The notes below the pieces were generated by a model. It did not search any database. It was not told the DNA's origin and was given only the letters and a program-made list of their open reading frames with translations. The position numbers and the translations under genes were made by a program. A stretch of 64,000 bases of DNA from Denitrobaculum tricleocarpae (lineage in GTDB: Bacteria; Pseudomonadota; Alphaproteobacteria; Kiloniellales; Kiloniellaceae), in contig NZ_ML660054.1 in assembly GCF_007004665.1 (NCBI RefSeq), positions 310,001-374,000 on the forward strand, written 5' to 3'. Below, in pieces: positions 54,278-61,881 of this stretch. Within the stretch, counting starts at the first letter, position 1. Each line of letters begins with the position of its first letter.

Positions 54278-55020
54278 GATCTGATACACAGATCACGACG
54301 ATTATTCCGGCCCTCAACGAAGAGGCGTCAATCGGCAAGGTCATCGCGGCCATACCTGACTGGGTAACCGAGATCATCGTCGTCGATAACGGCTCAAGCG
54401 ACAACACCGCCGGTGTTGCGAGAGATGCCGGCGCCACAGTCCTGATGGAACCCCGCAGGGGCTACGGACAGGCCTGCCAATGCGGACTTGCCCATCTTCA
54501 GAGGTCAAACAGCCAGAAGTCAAACAGCCAGAAGTCAAACAGGAAGTCCGATGTCGTCGTGTTCTTGGACGCCGATTACAGCGACTACCCCGGCGAAATG
54601 GACCTGCTTGTGGACCCTATTGTCTCGGGGCTGGCCGAACTGGTCATCGGCTCTCGCACGCTGCGCAGCAATCCACGCGATTCCCTGACCCCGCAACAAC
54701 GCGCCGGAAACAGTCTCGCCTGCGCGCTGATCCGTTTGATCTGGCGTACCCGCTACACGGACCTCGGTCCCTTTCGGGCGATCAGCCGGGCCGCGCTAGA
54801 TCAGCTCGACCTGCGTGACAGGGACTTCGGTTGGACCGTCGAAATGCAGATCAAGGCATCACAACGGCAATTAAAGATCCGCGAGGTGCCGGTCAGCTAT
54901 CGCCGCCGCATCGGACAATCAAAAATCTCGGGCACGCTGAAAGGCACGATCCTCGCCGGGACAAAGATCATCTACGTCATCCTGGCCGCAATGATCGGCC
55001 GGCGTTTCGCTAAGATTTGA
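54274..55020 (+). CDS. Family 2 glycosyltransferase (polyprenyl-phosphate sugar synthase-like)
   Basis: GT-A enzyme of 248 aa. ATG 54274 follows AGAGGAG and overlaps the preceding stop by 4 bp. The nucleotide-sugar fold reads TTIIPALNEEASIGKVIAAI, EIIVVDNGSSDNTAGVARDA and VVVFLDADYSDYPGEMDLLV (DxD-type metal site). FGWTVEMQIKASQRQLKIRE and VSYRRRIGQSKISGT complete the DPM1/dolichyl-phosphate-mannose-synthase-like pattern, with one hydrophobic segment at the end. A short tandem repeat adds SNSQKSNSQKSN just before the DxD strand, which most homologues lack. Confidence 0.92.
   Translation: MRSDTQITTIIPALNEEASIGKVIAAIPDWVTEIIVVDNGSSDNTAGVARDAGATVLMEPRRGYGQACQCGLAHLQRSNSQKSNSQKSNRKSDVVVFLDADYSDYPGEMDLLVDPIVSGLAELVIGSRTLRSNPRDSLTPQQRAGNSLACALIRLIWRTRYTDLGPFRAISRAALDQLDLRDRDFGWTVEMQIKASQRQLKIREVPVSYRRRIGQSKISGTLKGTILAGTKIIYVILAAMIGRRFAKI
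54504..54542 (+). repeat. 15-bp in-frame tandem repeat inside the GT2 gene
   Basis: GTCAAACAGCCAGAA occurs at 54504-54518 and 54519-54533, and its first 9 bases recur at 54534-54542. It encodes the SNSQK pentapeptide twice plus SN. The unit is a multiple of three, so changes in copy number would lengthen or shorten the loop without a frameshift. Confidence 0.85.
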
Positions 55021-55039
55021 GCCCGGTCAGCACCGCATA

Positions 55040-55501
55040 TCAGGCGCAGCGGGATTTTTCCCAGAGCTTGGCGGAGCGCAGGTCGGCCCAGCCGAAAGCC
55101 TCGTCACTGGGACCATGCGCCTGAAGATGAGCCAGTTTCGCTTTGGCCTCGGCAAGATCCGGGCGATGGCCCTCCTCGACCCACCACATCACGAAGTGAT
55201 GTTCGGTCATCTTTCCGAACCACTCGTCCCGGCGCTCGTAAAACTTGCGGTGAATGGTTCCCCAGACAAAGCGCTCGAGGTCGGCGGCGGTTTCCCAGAC
55301 AGACATATTGGCGATGATCAGGGGATCGTCAAAGGCCTGGACAGAGGTTGCATTGCCGCTGTCGTCCTGAAAGCGCCAGACGAAGCCCGGCATCCGATCT
55401 GCCAGACCGTTGATGCGATCCAGGTTGTCGGCGAATTCAGCGATATCCGGATGATCGATCGGCTGAGACAGACGGCCTAGGTTCAGTTCCGCGAGCTGCA
55501 T
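55040..55501 (-). CDS. DUF3291 domain protein
   Basis: Small protein of 153 aa with the DUF3291 ferredoxin-like (monooxygenase-type) fold. ATG 55501 follows GAGGG on the minus strand; the longer frame to 55651 has no family match. The core is MQLAELNLGRLSQPIDHPDI, PGFVWRFQDDSGNATSVQAF, ANMSVWETAADLERFVWGTI and HHFVMWWVEEGHRPDLAEAK. The function of the family is not established; the fold suggests small-molecule binding. It converges with the GT2 gene and is divergent from ruvX. Confidence 0.88.
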   Translation of the reverse strand: MQLAELNLGRLSQPIDHPDIAEFADNLDRINGLADRMPGFVWRFQDDSGNATSVQAFDDPLIIANMSVWETAADLERFVWGTIHRKFYERRDEWFGKMTEHHFVMWWVEEGHRPDLAEAKAKLAHLQAHGPSDEAFGWADLRSAKLWEKSRCA

Positions 55502-55656
55502 GGAGTCATCCCTCTCTGTTTTTCTCACGCCGTTAGCTATGCCCAGCTTTACCGAAATCTCAAGCCCGTTCTGCCCGCCTTGCCCGCTTGCAGCCGCTTC
55601 TGTATGTCTGTGCAGGTTCTTCTGCCCTGACGCTAAAACCTTTGAAAGCAACCGTC

Positions 55657-56166
55657 TTGCCTCTCGTCGCCTTCACCGATCTTCTGTCCAAGGTTCCAAA
55701 GGGCCTGCGCCTGCTGGGCCTCGATCCGGGAACCAAGACCATCGGTTTGGCGATATCGGATGGCGGCTTCATGGTTGCCTCCCCCATCGGCACGATTAAG
55801 CGCAGTAAGTTCACCAAGGACGCCAAGGAACTCGCAGGCATTTGCAAGGAACGCGAGGTCGGCGGCCTGATCATGGGATTGCCGGTCAACATGGACGGCA
55901 CCGAAGGGCCACGCTGCCAGTCGGTGCGCCAACTCGCCCAAAACCTGATCGACAAAGCCGGTTTTACGCAGCCGATCGCCTTCTGGGATGAACGCCTTTC
56001 GACCTCCGCGGTTGAGCGTTTTCTGGTCGGCGAAGCCGACATGACGCGGAAACGCCGGGCGGACGTGGTCGATAAAATGGCCGCCGCCTACATCCTGCAG
56101 GGGGCGCTGGATGCGCTTGCAAACCAGAGCCGAGCGCAGGAGAGCGAGCCCTCACCGCCCACCTAA
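55657..56166 (+). CDS. ruvX: Putative pre-16S rRNA nuclease/Holliday junction resolvase RuvX
   Basis: RNase H-like YqgF protein of about 169 aa. The family start reads LLGLDPGTKTIGLAISD with the first catalytic Asp, then GGLIMGLPVNMDGTEGPRCQ, FWDERLSTSAVERFL (Asp and Glu) and RKRRADVVDKMAAAYILQG (Asp). Only TTG or CTG starts are available: TTG 55657 is chosen for length, while 55588 would add a segment unlike the family; neither has a good ribosome site. YqgF trims the 5' end of 16S rRNA in E. coli. The C-terminal 15 residues are polar. Confidence 0.9.
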   Translation: MPLVAFTDLLSKVPKGLRLLGLDPGTKTIGLAISDGGFMVASPIGTIKRSKFTKDAKELAGICKEREVGGLIMGLPVNMDGTEGPRCQSVRQLAQNLIDKAGFTQPIAFWDERLSTSAVERFLVGEADMTRKRRADVVDKMAAAYILQGALDALANQSRAQESEPSPPT

Positions 56167-56307
56167 GGAGCGAGCGCGCTGGCCTTGTTCGCGATAACCC
56201 TGCCGCGCGTGCCCGGCCCGCTGGTCTAACCCCTGCCACCTGTGCTTTAACAAACCGGCGCTTTAAGAAACCGGGCCGCATTTCATCGAACGAGATAAGA
56301 AACGACC

Positions 56308-57552
56308 ATGACCGACAATCCTTCCACTCCAGAAGCAAGCGGACCTCTCGCCGGCCTTCGCGTTTTCGATCTGACCCGCATTCTCGCCGGTCCGACCTGC
56401 ACCCAGCTGCTTGGTGACCTGGGAGCGGACATCATCAAGATCGAACGGCCGGGACAAGGTGACGACACCCGGAAATGGGGCCCGCCCTACATCAGGAATA
56501 CGAAGGGCGAAGACACCAAGGAAAGCGCCTATTACCTCTCCTCCAACCGCAACAAGCGCTCGCTGGCCATCGATATCAGCAAGCCGGAGGGACAGGCACT
56601 GGCCAAACGCCTGATCGCACAGTCGGATATTCTGGTGGAGAACTATAAGGTCGGCGGCCTGGCCAAATACGGCCTCTCCTACGACGACCTGAAGGACGAG
56701 TTTCCCGGCCTGATCTATTGTTCCATCACCGGCTTCGGCCAGACCGGTCCCTATGCGCCGCGCGCCGGCTATGACTATCTGGCCCAGGGCATCGGCGGTA
56801 TCATGAGCCTGACCGGCGAAAGCGACGGAGCGCCCATGAAGGTCGGTGTCGGCATCGCCGACGTCATGTGCGGCATGTACGCCAGCTCGGCAATCCTCGC
56901 GGCCCTTCACCACCGCACGCAAACAGGGAAAGGTCAGCAAATCGATCTGGCTCTGCTGGACACCCAGGTCTCCTGGCTGGTCAACGAAGGCCTGAACTAC
57001 CTGACCTCGGGCAAAGTACCAACCCGGTTGGGCAACGAGCACGCCAACATCGTGCCCTACAAAGTCATGCCCGCCGCCGACGGCTTTTTCATTCTCGCGG
57101 TCGGCAACGACCGGCAGTTCAAAAGCTTTTGCGACTATGCCGGCGCGCCGGAACTCGCCGAAGACCCCCGTTTCGCAACCAATTCCGACCGGGTCAAAAA
57201 CCGCGAAGCCCTCTACGCGCTGCTACCGGACGTCACGAAGCGCAAAACCCAGCAGGAATGGGTCGAGGGACTGGCGGATATCCATGTCCCCTCGGGCCCC
57301 GTAAACACGCTCGATCAGGTCTTTGAGGATCCGCAAATCCGGGCGCGCGGCATGAAACTGACCATGCCCTACCCGGAATCCCAAAGCGGCGAGGTGGATC
57401 TGATCGCCAACCCGATCAAGTATTCCGGCACGCCGGTCACCTACCGGCGGCCACCACCGACCGCGGGCCAGCATTCCGAGGAAGTGCTGCAGGAACTGCT
57501 GGAACTGTCAGAGAACGAGATCGCCGGACTCCGCGACAGCGGTGTGATCTGA
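56308..57552 (+). CDS. CoA-transferase family III (CaiB/BaiF)
   Basis: Formyl-CoA-transferase-like enzyme of 414 aa. Conserved parts are GLRVFDLTRILAGPTCTQLL, GDLGADIIKIERPGQGDDTR, YYLSSNRNKRSLAIDISKPE, ITGFGQTGPYAPRAGYDYLA and the catalytic-Asp neighbourhood GVGIADVMCGMYASSAILAA. These enzymes move CoA between carboxylic acids by way of an aspartyl-CoA anhydride. The partner acids are not predictable; no acyl-CoA dehydrogenase or hydratase is adjacent. It stands alone, 141 bp after ruvX and 101 bp before pyrB. Confidence 0.93.
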   Translation: MTDNPSTPEASGPLAGLRVFDLTRILAGPTCTQLLGDLGADIIKIERPGQGDDTRKWGPPYIRNTKGEDTKESAYYLSSNRNKRSLAIDISKPEGQALAKRLIAQSDILVENYKVGGLAKYGLSYDDLKDEFPGLIYCSITGFGQTGPYAPRAGYDYLAQGIGGIMSLTGESDGAPMKVGVGIADVMCGMYASSAILAALHHRTQTGKGQQIDLALLDTQVSWLVNEGLNYLTSGKVPTRLGNEHANIVPYKVMPAADGFFILAVGNDRQFKSFCDYAGAPELAEDPRFATNSDRVKNREALYALLPDVTKRKTQQEWVEGLADIHVPSGPVNTLDQVFEDPQIRARGMKLTMPYPESQSGEVDLIANPIKYSGTPVTYRRPPPTAGQHSEEVLQELLELSENEIAGLRDSGVI

Positions 57553-57653
57553 AGAGCAGAATTCGGGCGCGGAACGGCGCAGATTTGCACTCTGCAAAAT
57601 CTCCCTTTTCACCCGTTGCGCGACCGCCGCGAGGGTGACATAGTCCCGCTTTA

Positions 57654-58655
57654 ATGACTGATACCGGACACACTGCGAACATCCTGGGATTCGCACACCG
57701 CCATCTGCTTGGAATCGACGGGCTGACGGCGGAACAAATCACCTTTCTTCTGGACCTCTCCGACAGCTACGTCGCGCTCAACCGCTCTGACGACAAGAAG
57801 ACGTCGCTCCTGCGCGGGCGGACCGTGATCAATCTCTTTTTCGAGAATTCGACACGCACACGAACGTCGTTCGAGCTGGCCGGCAAACGCCTGGGCGCGG
57901 ACGTGATCAATATGTCGGTTTCGTCCAGCTCGATCAAAAAGGGCGAGACGCTGATCGACACCGCCATGACCCTGAATGCCATGCACCCGGATGTGCTTAT
58001 CGTCCGGCATCCGGACTCCGGGGCGGTCAAGCTGCTGTCCGAAAAGGTCAACTGCGCGGTCATCAACGGCGGCGACGGCAGCCACGAGCATCCGACCCAG
58101 GCACTGCTGGATGCCCAGACCATCCGCCGCCGGCGCGGCAATCTCCAGGGCTTGCGAGTCGCCATCTGCGGCGACATCCTGCACAGCCGGGTCGCACGCT
58201 CGAACATTCAGCTCCTGGGAATCATGGGTGCCCACGTGCGGGTGATCGCGCCGCCGACCCTCTTGCCAAGCAATATTGAACGCCTGGGCGTGGAAGCCTT
58301 TTTCGATATGCGCGAGGGCCTGAAGGACTGCGACATCGTTATGATGCTCCGGCTCCAGACGGAACGCATGCAGGGCAGCTTCGTGCCCTCGATCCGTGAG
58401 TATTTCCGCTTTTTCGGCCTCGACCGCGACAAGCTGCAGGCCGCCAAGCCTGACGCTCTGATCATGCACCCCGGACCCATGAACCGCGGGGTTGAAATCG
58501 ACAGCGAACTGGCGGACGACATCGACCGCTCGCTGATCCGCGATCAGGTCGAGATGGGTGTGGCGGTGCGCATGGCCTGCCTGGATGCCCTGACCCGGAC
58601 ATTGCGCTCCAATTCCGAAGAACGCACCGCCGCCCAGGCCGGAGGTGCAGCATGA
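57654..58655 (+). CDS. pyrB: Aspartate carbamoyltransferase, catalytic chain
   Basis: Pyrimidine biosynthesis enzyme of 333 aa. The carbamoyl-phosphate loop is [20 protein letters not shown]. The second is [20 protein letters not shown], with [35 protein letters not shown] and [19 protein letters not shown] following in the usual order. No regulatory pyrI is present. Its stop overlaps the next gene's start by 4 bp (ATGA), and the partner is an inactive-type dihydroorotase homologue, which in class A ATCases forms a dodecameric complex. Confidence 0.97.
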   Translation: MTDTGHTANILGFAHRHLLGIDGLTAEQITFLLDLSDSYVALNRSDDKKTSLLRGRTVINLFFENSTRTRTSFELAGKRLGADVINMSVSSSSIKKGETLIDTAMTLNAMHPDVLIVRHPDSGAVKLLSEKVNCAVINGGDGSHEHPTQALLDAQTIRRRRGNLQGLRVAICGDILHSRVARSNIQLLGIMGAHVRVIAPPTLLPSNIERLGVEAFFDMREGLKDCDIVMMLRLQTERMQGSFVPSIREYFRFFGLDRDKLQAAKPDALIMHPGPMNRGVEIDSELADDIDRSLIRDQVEMGVAVRMACLDALTRTLRSNSEERTAAQAGGAA

Positions 58656-59992
58656 TGTCCTCGAGCATGAATCCGATCAGCAGAAAGAACCCGGGGCGCG
58701 TCGCCTACATCAATGCGCGCCTGCTCGATCCCACCAGCGGGACCGATGAAACCGGTGCTTTGCTCAGCGACGGAACCAGGATTGCCGACGTCGGTCCGCG
58801 CCTTTTCAACGACGGTCTTCCCGAAGACGCGCAGGTCGTCGACTGCGCGGGCCTTTGTCTCTCGCCGGGTCTGATCGATATGCGGGTCCAGCTACGCGAA
58901 CCGGGCGCCGAGCATAAGGAAACCATCGAGAGTGCCAGTCGCGCCGCGGCTTGCGGCGGTATCACCTCCATGGTCGCCCTGCCCAACACCGAACCTGTCA
59001 TCGACGATGTCGCGGTGCTGGAATTCATCGCCCGGCGCGCCCGCGAAGCCAAGCTGGTCAAGGTCTATGCCTACGGCACGGTTACACGCGGCCTGAAAGG
59101 CCGGGAGCTCACGGAATTCGGTCTGCTCACCGAGTTCGGCGCGGTCGGTTTCACCGACGGCCTTACGGCAGTGGCGGACTCGCAGGTGATGCGCCGTGCC
59201 CTCAGCTATTCCCGCACCTTCGGACAGGTGATCATCCAGCACCCAGAAGATCCTGCCCTGTCGGGCGGTGCAATGAACGAAGGCGAAGTGGCGACGCGGT
59301 TGGGTCTCGCCGGCATCCCGGCAGCCGCGGAAGTCATCATGGTGGAGCGCGACCTTCGCCTGGTCGCCCTGACCGGCGGCCGCTATCACGTCGCCAACGT
59401 TACGACCGCCGAGACCCTCGACGCGATCCGCAAGGCCAAGCGCGCCGGTCTTGCGGTGACCTGTGACACAGCCCCGCAGTACTTCACGCTCAACGAAAAC
59501 TCCGTCGGCGATTATCGTAGCTTTGCAAAAGTCTCTCCGCCGCTCCGGGGTGAAGAGGACCGCAAGGCCGTTGAAGAGGCTCTTGCCGACGGCACGATCG
59601 ACGTGATCGCTAGTGATCACAGCCCACATGATCAAGACTCCAAGCGTCTGCCTTTCGCCATCGCAGAACCAGGGATTGTCGGATTGGAGTCTCTGCTGCC
59701 GCTCTCGTTGCAGCTTTATCACAACGGCAAGATCGGGTTGTTGGATGCGCTTTCCAAGCTGACCAGCGGACCAGCCGCTATCCTGGGGCTCTCGGGCGGC
59801 AGTCTGGCGGTCGGCGCGCCCGCGGACCTGACCCTCTTCGATCTCGACAAACCCTGGCAGATCGACCCGGACAGCTTTCAGAGCAAGTCGAAGAACTCCC
59901 CCTTTACGGATTACCCTGTCCAGGGGGCGGTCAAGCGCTGTATCGTCGATGGCCGCTGCATTTTCGGCACCGACGACGCGCGAGAAAGCTGA
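58652..59992 (+). CDS. pyrC': Dihydroorotase homologue lacking the HxH metal motif (PyrC'/PyrX type)
   Basis: Amidohydrolase-fold protein of 446 aa. In active dihydroorotases the segment after GLID reads MHVHLREPG; here it is MRVQLREPG, so both zinc-binding His are replaced (Arg78, Gln80). The downstream His-bearing segment is also altered ([16 protein letters not shown]). The Asp segment ([20 protein letters not shown]) is kept. Such proteins act as structural partners of PyrB in Pseudomonas and many alphaproteobacteria. A catalytic pyrC is expected elsewhere. The stop-start overlap with pyrB supports co-assembly. Confidence 0.92.
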   Translation: MMSSSMNPISRKNPGRVAYINARLLDPTSGTDETGALLSDGTRIADVGPRLFNDGLPEDAQVVDCAGLCLSPGLIDMRVQLREPGAEHKETIESASRAAACGGITSMVALPNTEPVIDDVAVLEFIARRAREAKLVKVYAYGTVTRGLKGRELTEFGLLTEFGAVGFTDGLTAVADSQVMRRALSYSRTFGQVIIQHPEDPALSGGAMNEGEVATRLGLAGIPAAAEVIMVERDLRLVALTGGRYHVANVTTAETLDAIRKAKRAGLAVTCDTAPQYFTLNENSVGDYRSFAKVSPPLRGEEDRKAVEEALADGTIDVIASDHSPHDQDSKRLPFAIAEPGIVGLESLLPLSLQLYHNGKIGLLDALSKLTSGPAAILGLSGGSLAVGAPADLTLFDLDKPWQIDPDSFQSKSKNSPFTDYPVQGAVKRCIVDGRCIFGTDDARES

Positions 59993-60008
59993 AGAGGGCC
60001 GCAACGCC

Positions 60009-60632
60009 ATGCCGGATCCGATATCCTGGTCACATGCCGCACCTTTTTTGATTGCTGCTCTTGTTGGCGGTTATCTCCTGGGCTCAGTGCCTTTTGGACT
60101 GGTCGTCACCAAGCTGGCCGGACTCGGCGACGTCCGCTCGATCGGTTCGGGCAACATCGGCGCGACCAACGTTTTGCGTACAGGCCGTAAGGACCTTGCC
60201 TTCGCAACCCTCGTGCTCGACGGAGGTAAAGGCGCGGCGGCAGTCCTGATTGCCATGCTCTGGGGACCCGATATGGCTCTGGTGGCCGGATTTGGCGCAG
60301 TTGTCGGTCATCTCTTTCCCGTCTGGTTGAAGTTCAAGGGCGGCAAGGGTGTGGCCACGACCCTGGGGGTCATCGCTGCGCTGGCCTGGCCGGTCGGCAT
60401 TGCCTGTTGCGTGACATGGCTGCTGGTGGCCGCCGCCGCGCGTTACTCCTCTCTCGCGGGACTGCTTTCTTTGGCCTCTGCCCCGGTTTTTTCCTGGTAT
60501 ATCCTGGGCGACCTTCAAATGGTTGAACTCACCGCGGCCATCGCCATCCTGATCTGGTTCAAGCACCATGAGAATATCCTCCGCTTACTTAAGGGCGAGG
60601 AAACCAAGATCGGTCAGAAAAAGACGGAATAG
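60009..60632 (+). CDS. plsY: Glycerol-3-phosphate acyltransferase PlsY
   Basis: Membrane acyltransferase of 207 aa, which acylates glycerol-3-phosphate from acyl-phosphate. ATG 60009 lies 17 bp after the previous stop; the frame extends back to 59949 inside the pyrC' gene. The three loops are GSGNIGATNVLRTGRKDL, LDGGKGAAAVLIAM and KFKGGKGVATTLGVIAALAW. Five or six helices are visible. plsY-dprA-topA is a common order in this class. Confidence 0.96.
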   Translation: MPDPISWSHAAPFLIAALVGGYLLGSVPFGLVVTKLAGLGDVRSIGSGNIGATNVLRTGRKDLAFATLVLDGGKGAAAVLIAMLWGPDMALVAGFGAVVGHLFPVWLKFKGGKGVATTLGVIAALAWPVGIACCVTWLLVAAAARYSSLAGLLSLASAPVFSWYILGDLQMVELTAAIAILIWFKHHENILRLLKGEETKIGQKKTE

Positions 60633-60688
60633 CATGAGTGGCAGTTTCACGCCTTGACGCCACCAGCGTTTACGACCCAAGGTAGCTC

Positions 60689-61840
60689 ATGATCAGCACT
60701 CAAGATAGCGCCCGCAATGAACGCGAGATCATCGATAGTCTGCAGCTCAGCCGAAGCCGTTCTATCGGCCCCGTCACTTTCCGGCAGTTAACCGCCCGCT
60801 TCGGTTCCGCCGGTGAAGCAATTGCCGCTCTTCCGGGTCTGCTGCGTAAAAGGAACCACACAGCCAGATTCTCGCTAAGGCCACGGGGCGAAGCCGAACG
60901 CGAGTTCGATGCCATTGCGAAGCTGGGCGCCTGGGTCATCCCCCTGCAGTCAGTCAGCTATCCGGCGGCCCTCGCAGCCACTGAAGATGCGCCGCCGGTC
61001 CTGATCGGCCTGGGCGATCAGAAGCTCATGACACGCAAAGCCATTGCCGTGGTCGGTGCCCGCAATGCCTCCGCCAACGGACGGCGGCTGGCCCGGCAGT
61101 TTGCGGCCGATCTGGGTAGGGAAGGACTGATTGTCGCGTCGGGGCTTGCCCGCGGAATAGATACCGCCGCGCATCAGGGTTCGCTGCACAGCGGCACCCT
61201 CGCCGTGGTCGCCGGCGGGCTCGACGTGATCTATCCGCCGGAAAACGAGGACCTTTATAACGCGATCGTGGAACAAGGAACGGTGCTGAGCGAGATGGCG
61301 CCTGGCACCCGTCCTCAGGCCAGGTACTTTCCGCGCCGCAACCGCATCGTTTCGGGTCTCTCGCTCGGCGTCCTGGTGGTCGAGGCCGCCCGTAATTCCG
61401 GCTCGCTCATCACCGCCCGCCTAGCGTTGGAACAAGGCCGGGAAGTCTTCGCCGTGCCAGGTTCGCCGCTCGATCCCAGATCGCAGGGCGGCAACGATCT
61501 GATCCGTCAGGGAGCGATTCTCACCGAATCCACCGAAGATATCCTGCGCGCAGTGGAAAGCAGCTTCGAGAAACCGCCGATTGCCCCGCAAGCGCTTGAG
61601 AAGGCAGTCTTTTGCACGCCGGCGAACGATGAAAATGAAATCGCCGAAGCCCACGGGGACATCGTGTCATTGCTATCGGATACACCTGTTGCTGTTGACG
61701 AACTGATCAGGCAATGCCAATTGTCTCCCGCAGCCGTGTCCTCAGCGATCCTTGAGCTGGAACTCACCGGTGCCGTAGATCGGCTCCCCGGGAATATGGT
61801 GGCGCTCAGATCGGGAACCGCGGCTCGGACGGCGTTTTAA
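60689..61840 (+). CDS. dprA: DNA processing protein DprA
   Basis: Single-strand DNA-binding RecA loader of natural transformation, 383 aa. An N-terminal SAM-like segment (LQLSRSRSIGPVTFRQLTAR) is followed by the Rossmann domain: AIAVVGARNASANGRRLARQ, VASGLARGIDTAAHQGSLHS, LAVVAGGLDVIYPPENEDLY and VVEAARNSGSLITARLALEQ. A winged-helix domain (DELIRQCQLSPAAVSSAILE) closes it. No other competence genes are in the window. AAGGTAG precedes the ATG. Confidence 0.96.
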   Translation: MISTQDSARNEREIIDSLQLSRSRSIGPVTFRQLTARFGSAGEAIAALPGLLRKRNHTARFSLRPRGEAEREFDAIAKLGAWVIPLQSVSYPAALAATEDAPPVLIGLGDQKLMTRKAIAVVGARNASANGRRLARQFAADLGREGLIVASGLARGIDTAAHQGSLHSGTLAVVAGGLDVIYPPENEDLYNAIVEQGTVLSEMAPGTRPQARYFPRRNRIVSGLSLGVLVVEAARNSGSLITARLALEQGREVFAVPGSPLDPRSQGGNDLIRQGAILTESTEDILRAVESSFEKPPIAPQALEKAVFCTPANDENEIAEAHGDIVSLLSDTPVAVDELIRQCQLSPAAVSSAILELELTGAVDRLPGNMVALRSGTAARTAF

Positions 61841-61881
61841 TCGATTGGTTCGAATATTTATTTGCAGGTAAGTCATTCCGT

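Noticed and set aside
58892..60010. 372-codon open frame antisense to the pyrC' gene
   Set aside because: No ribosome site, no family, fully covered by a sense gene that fits the operon.
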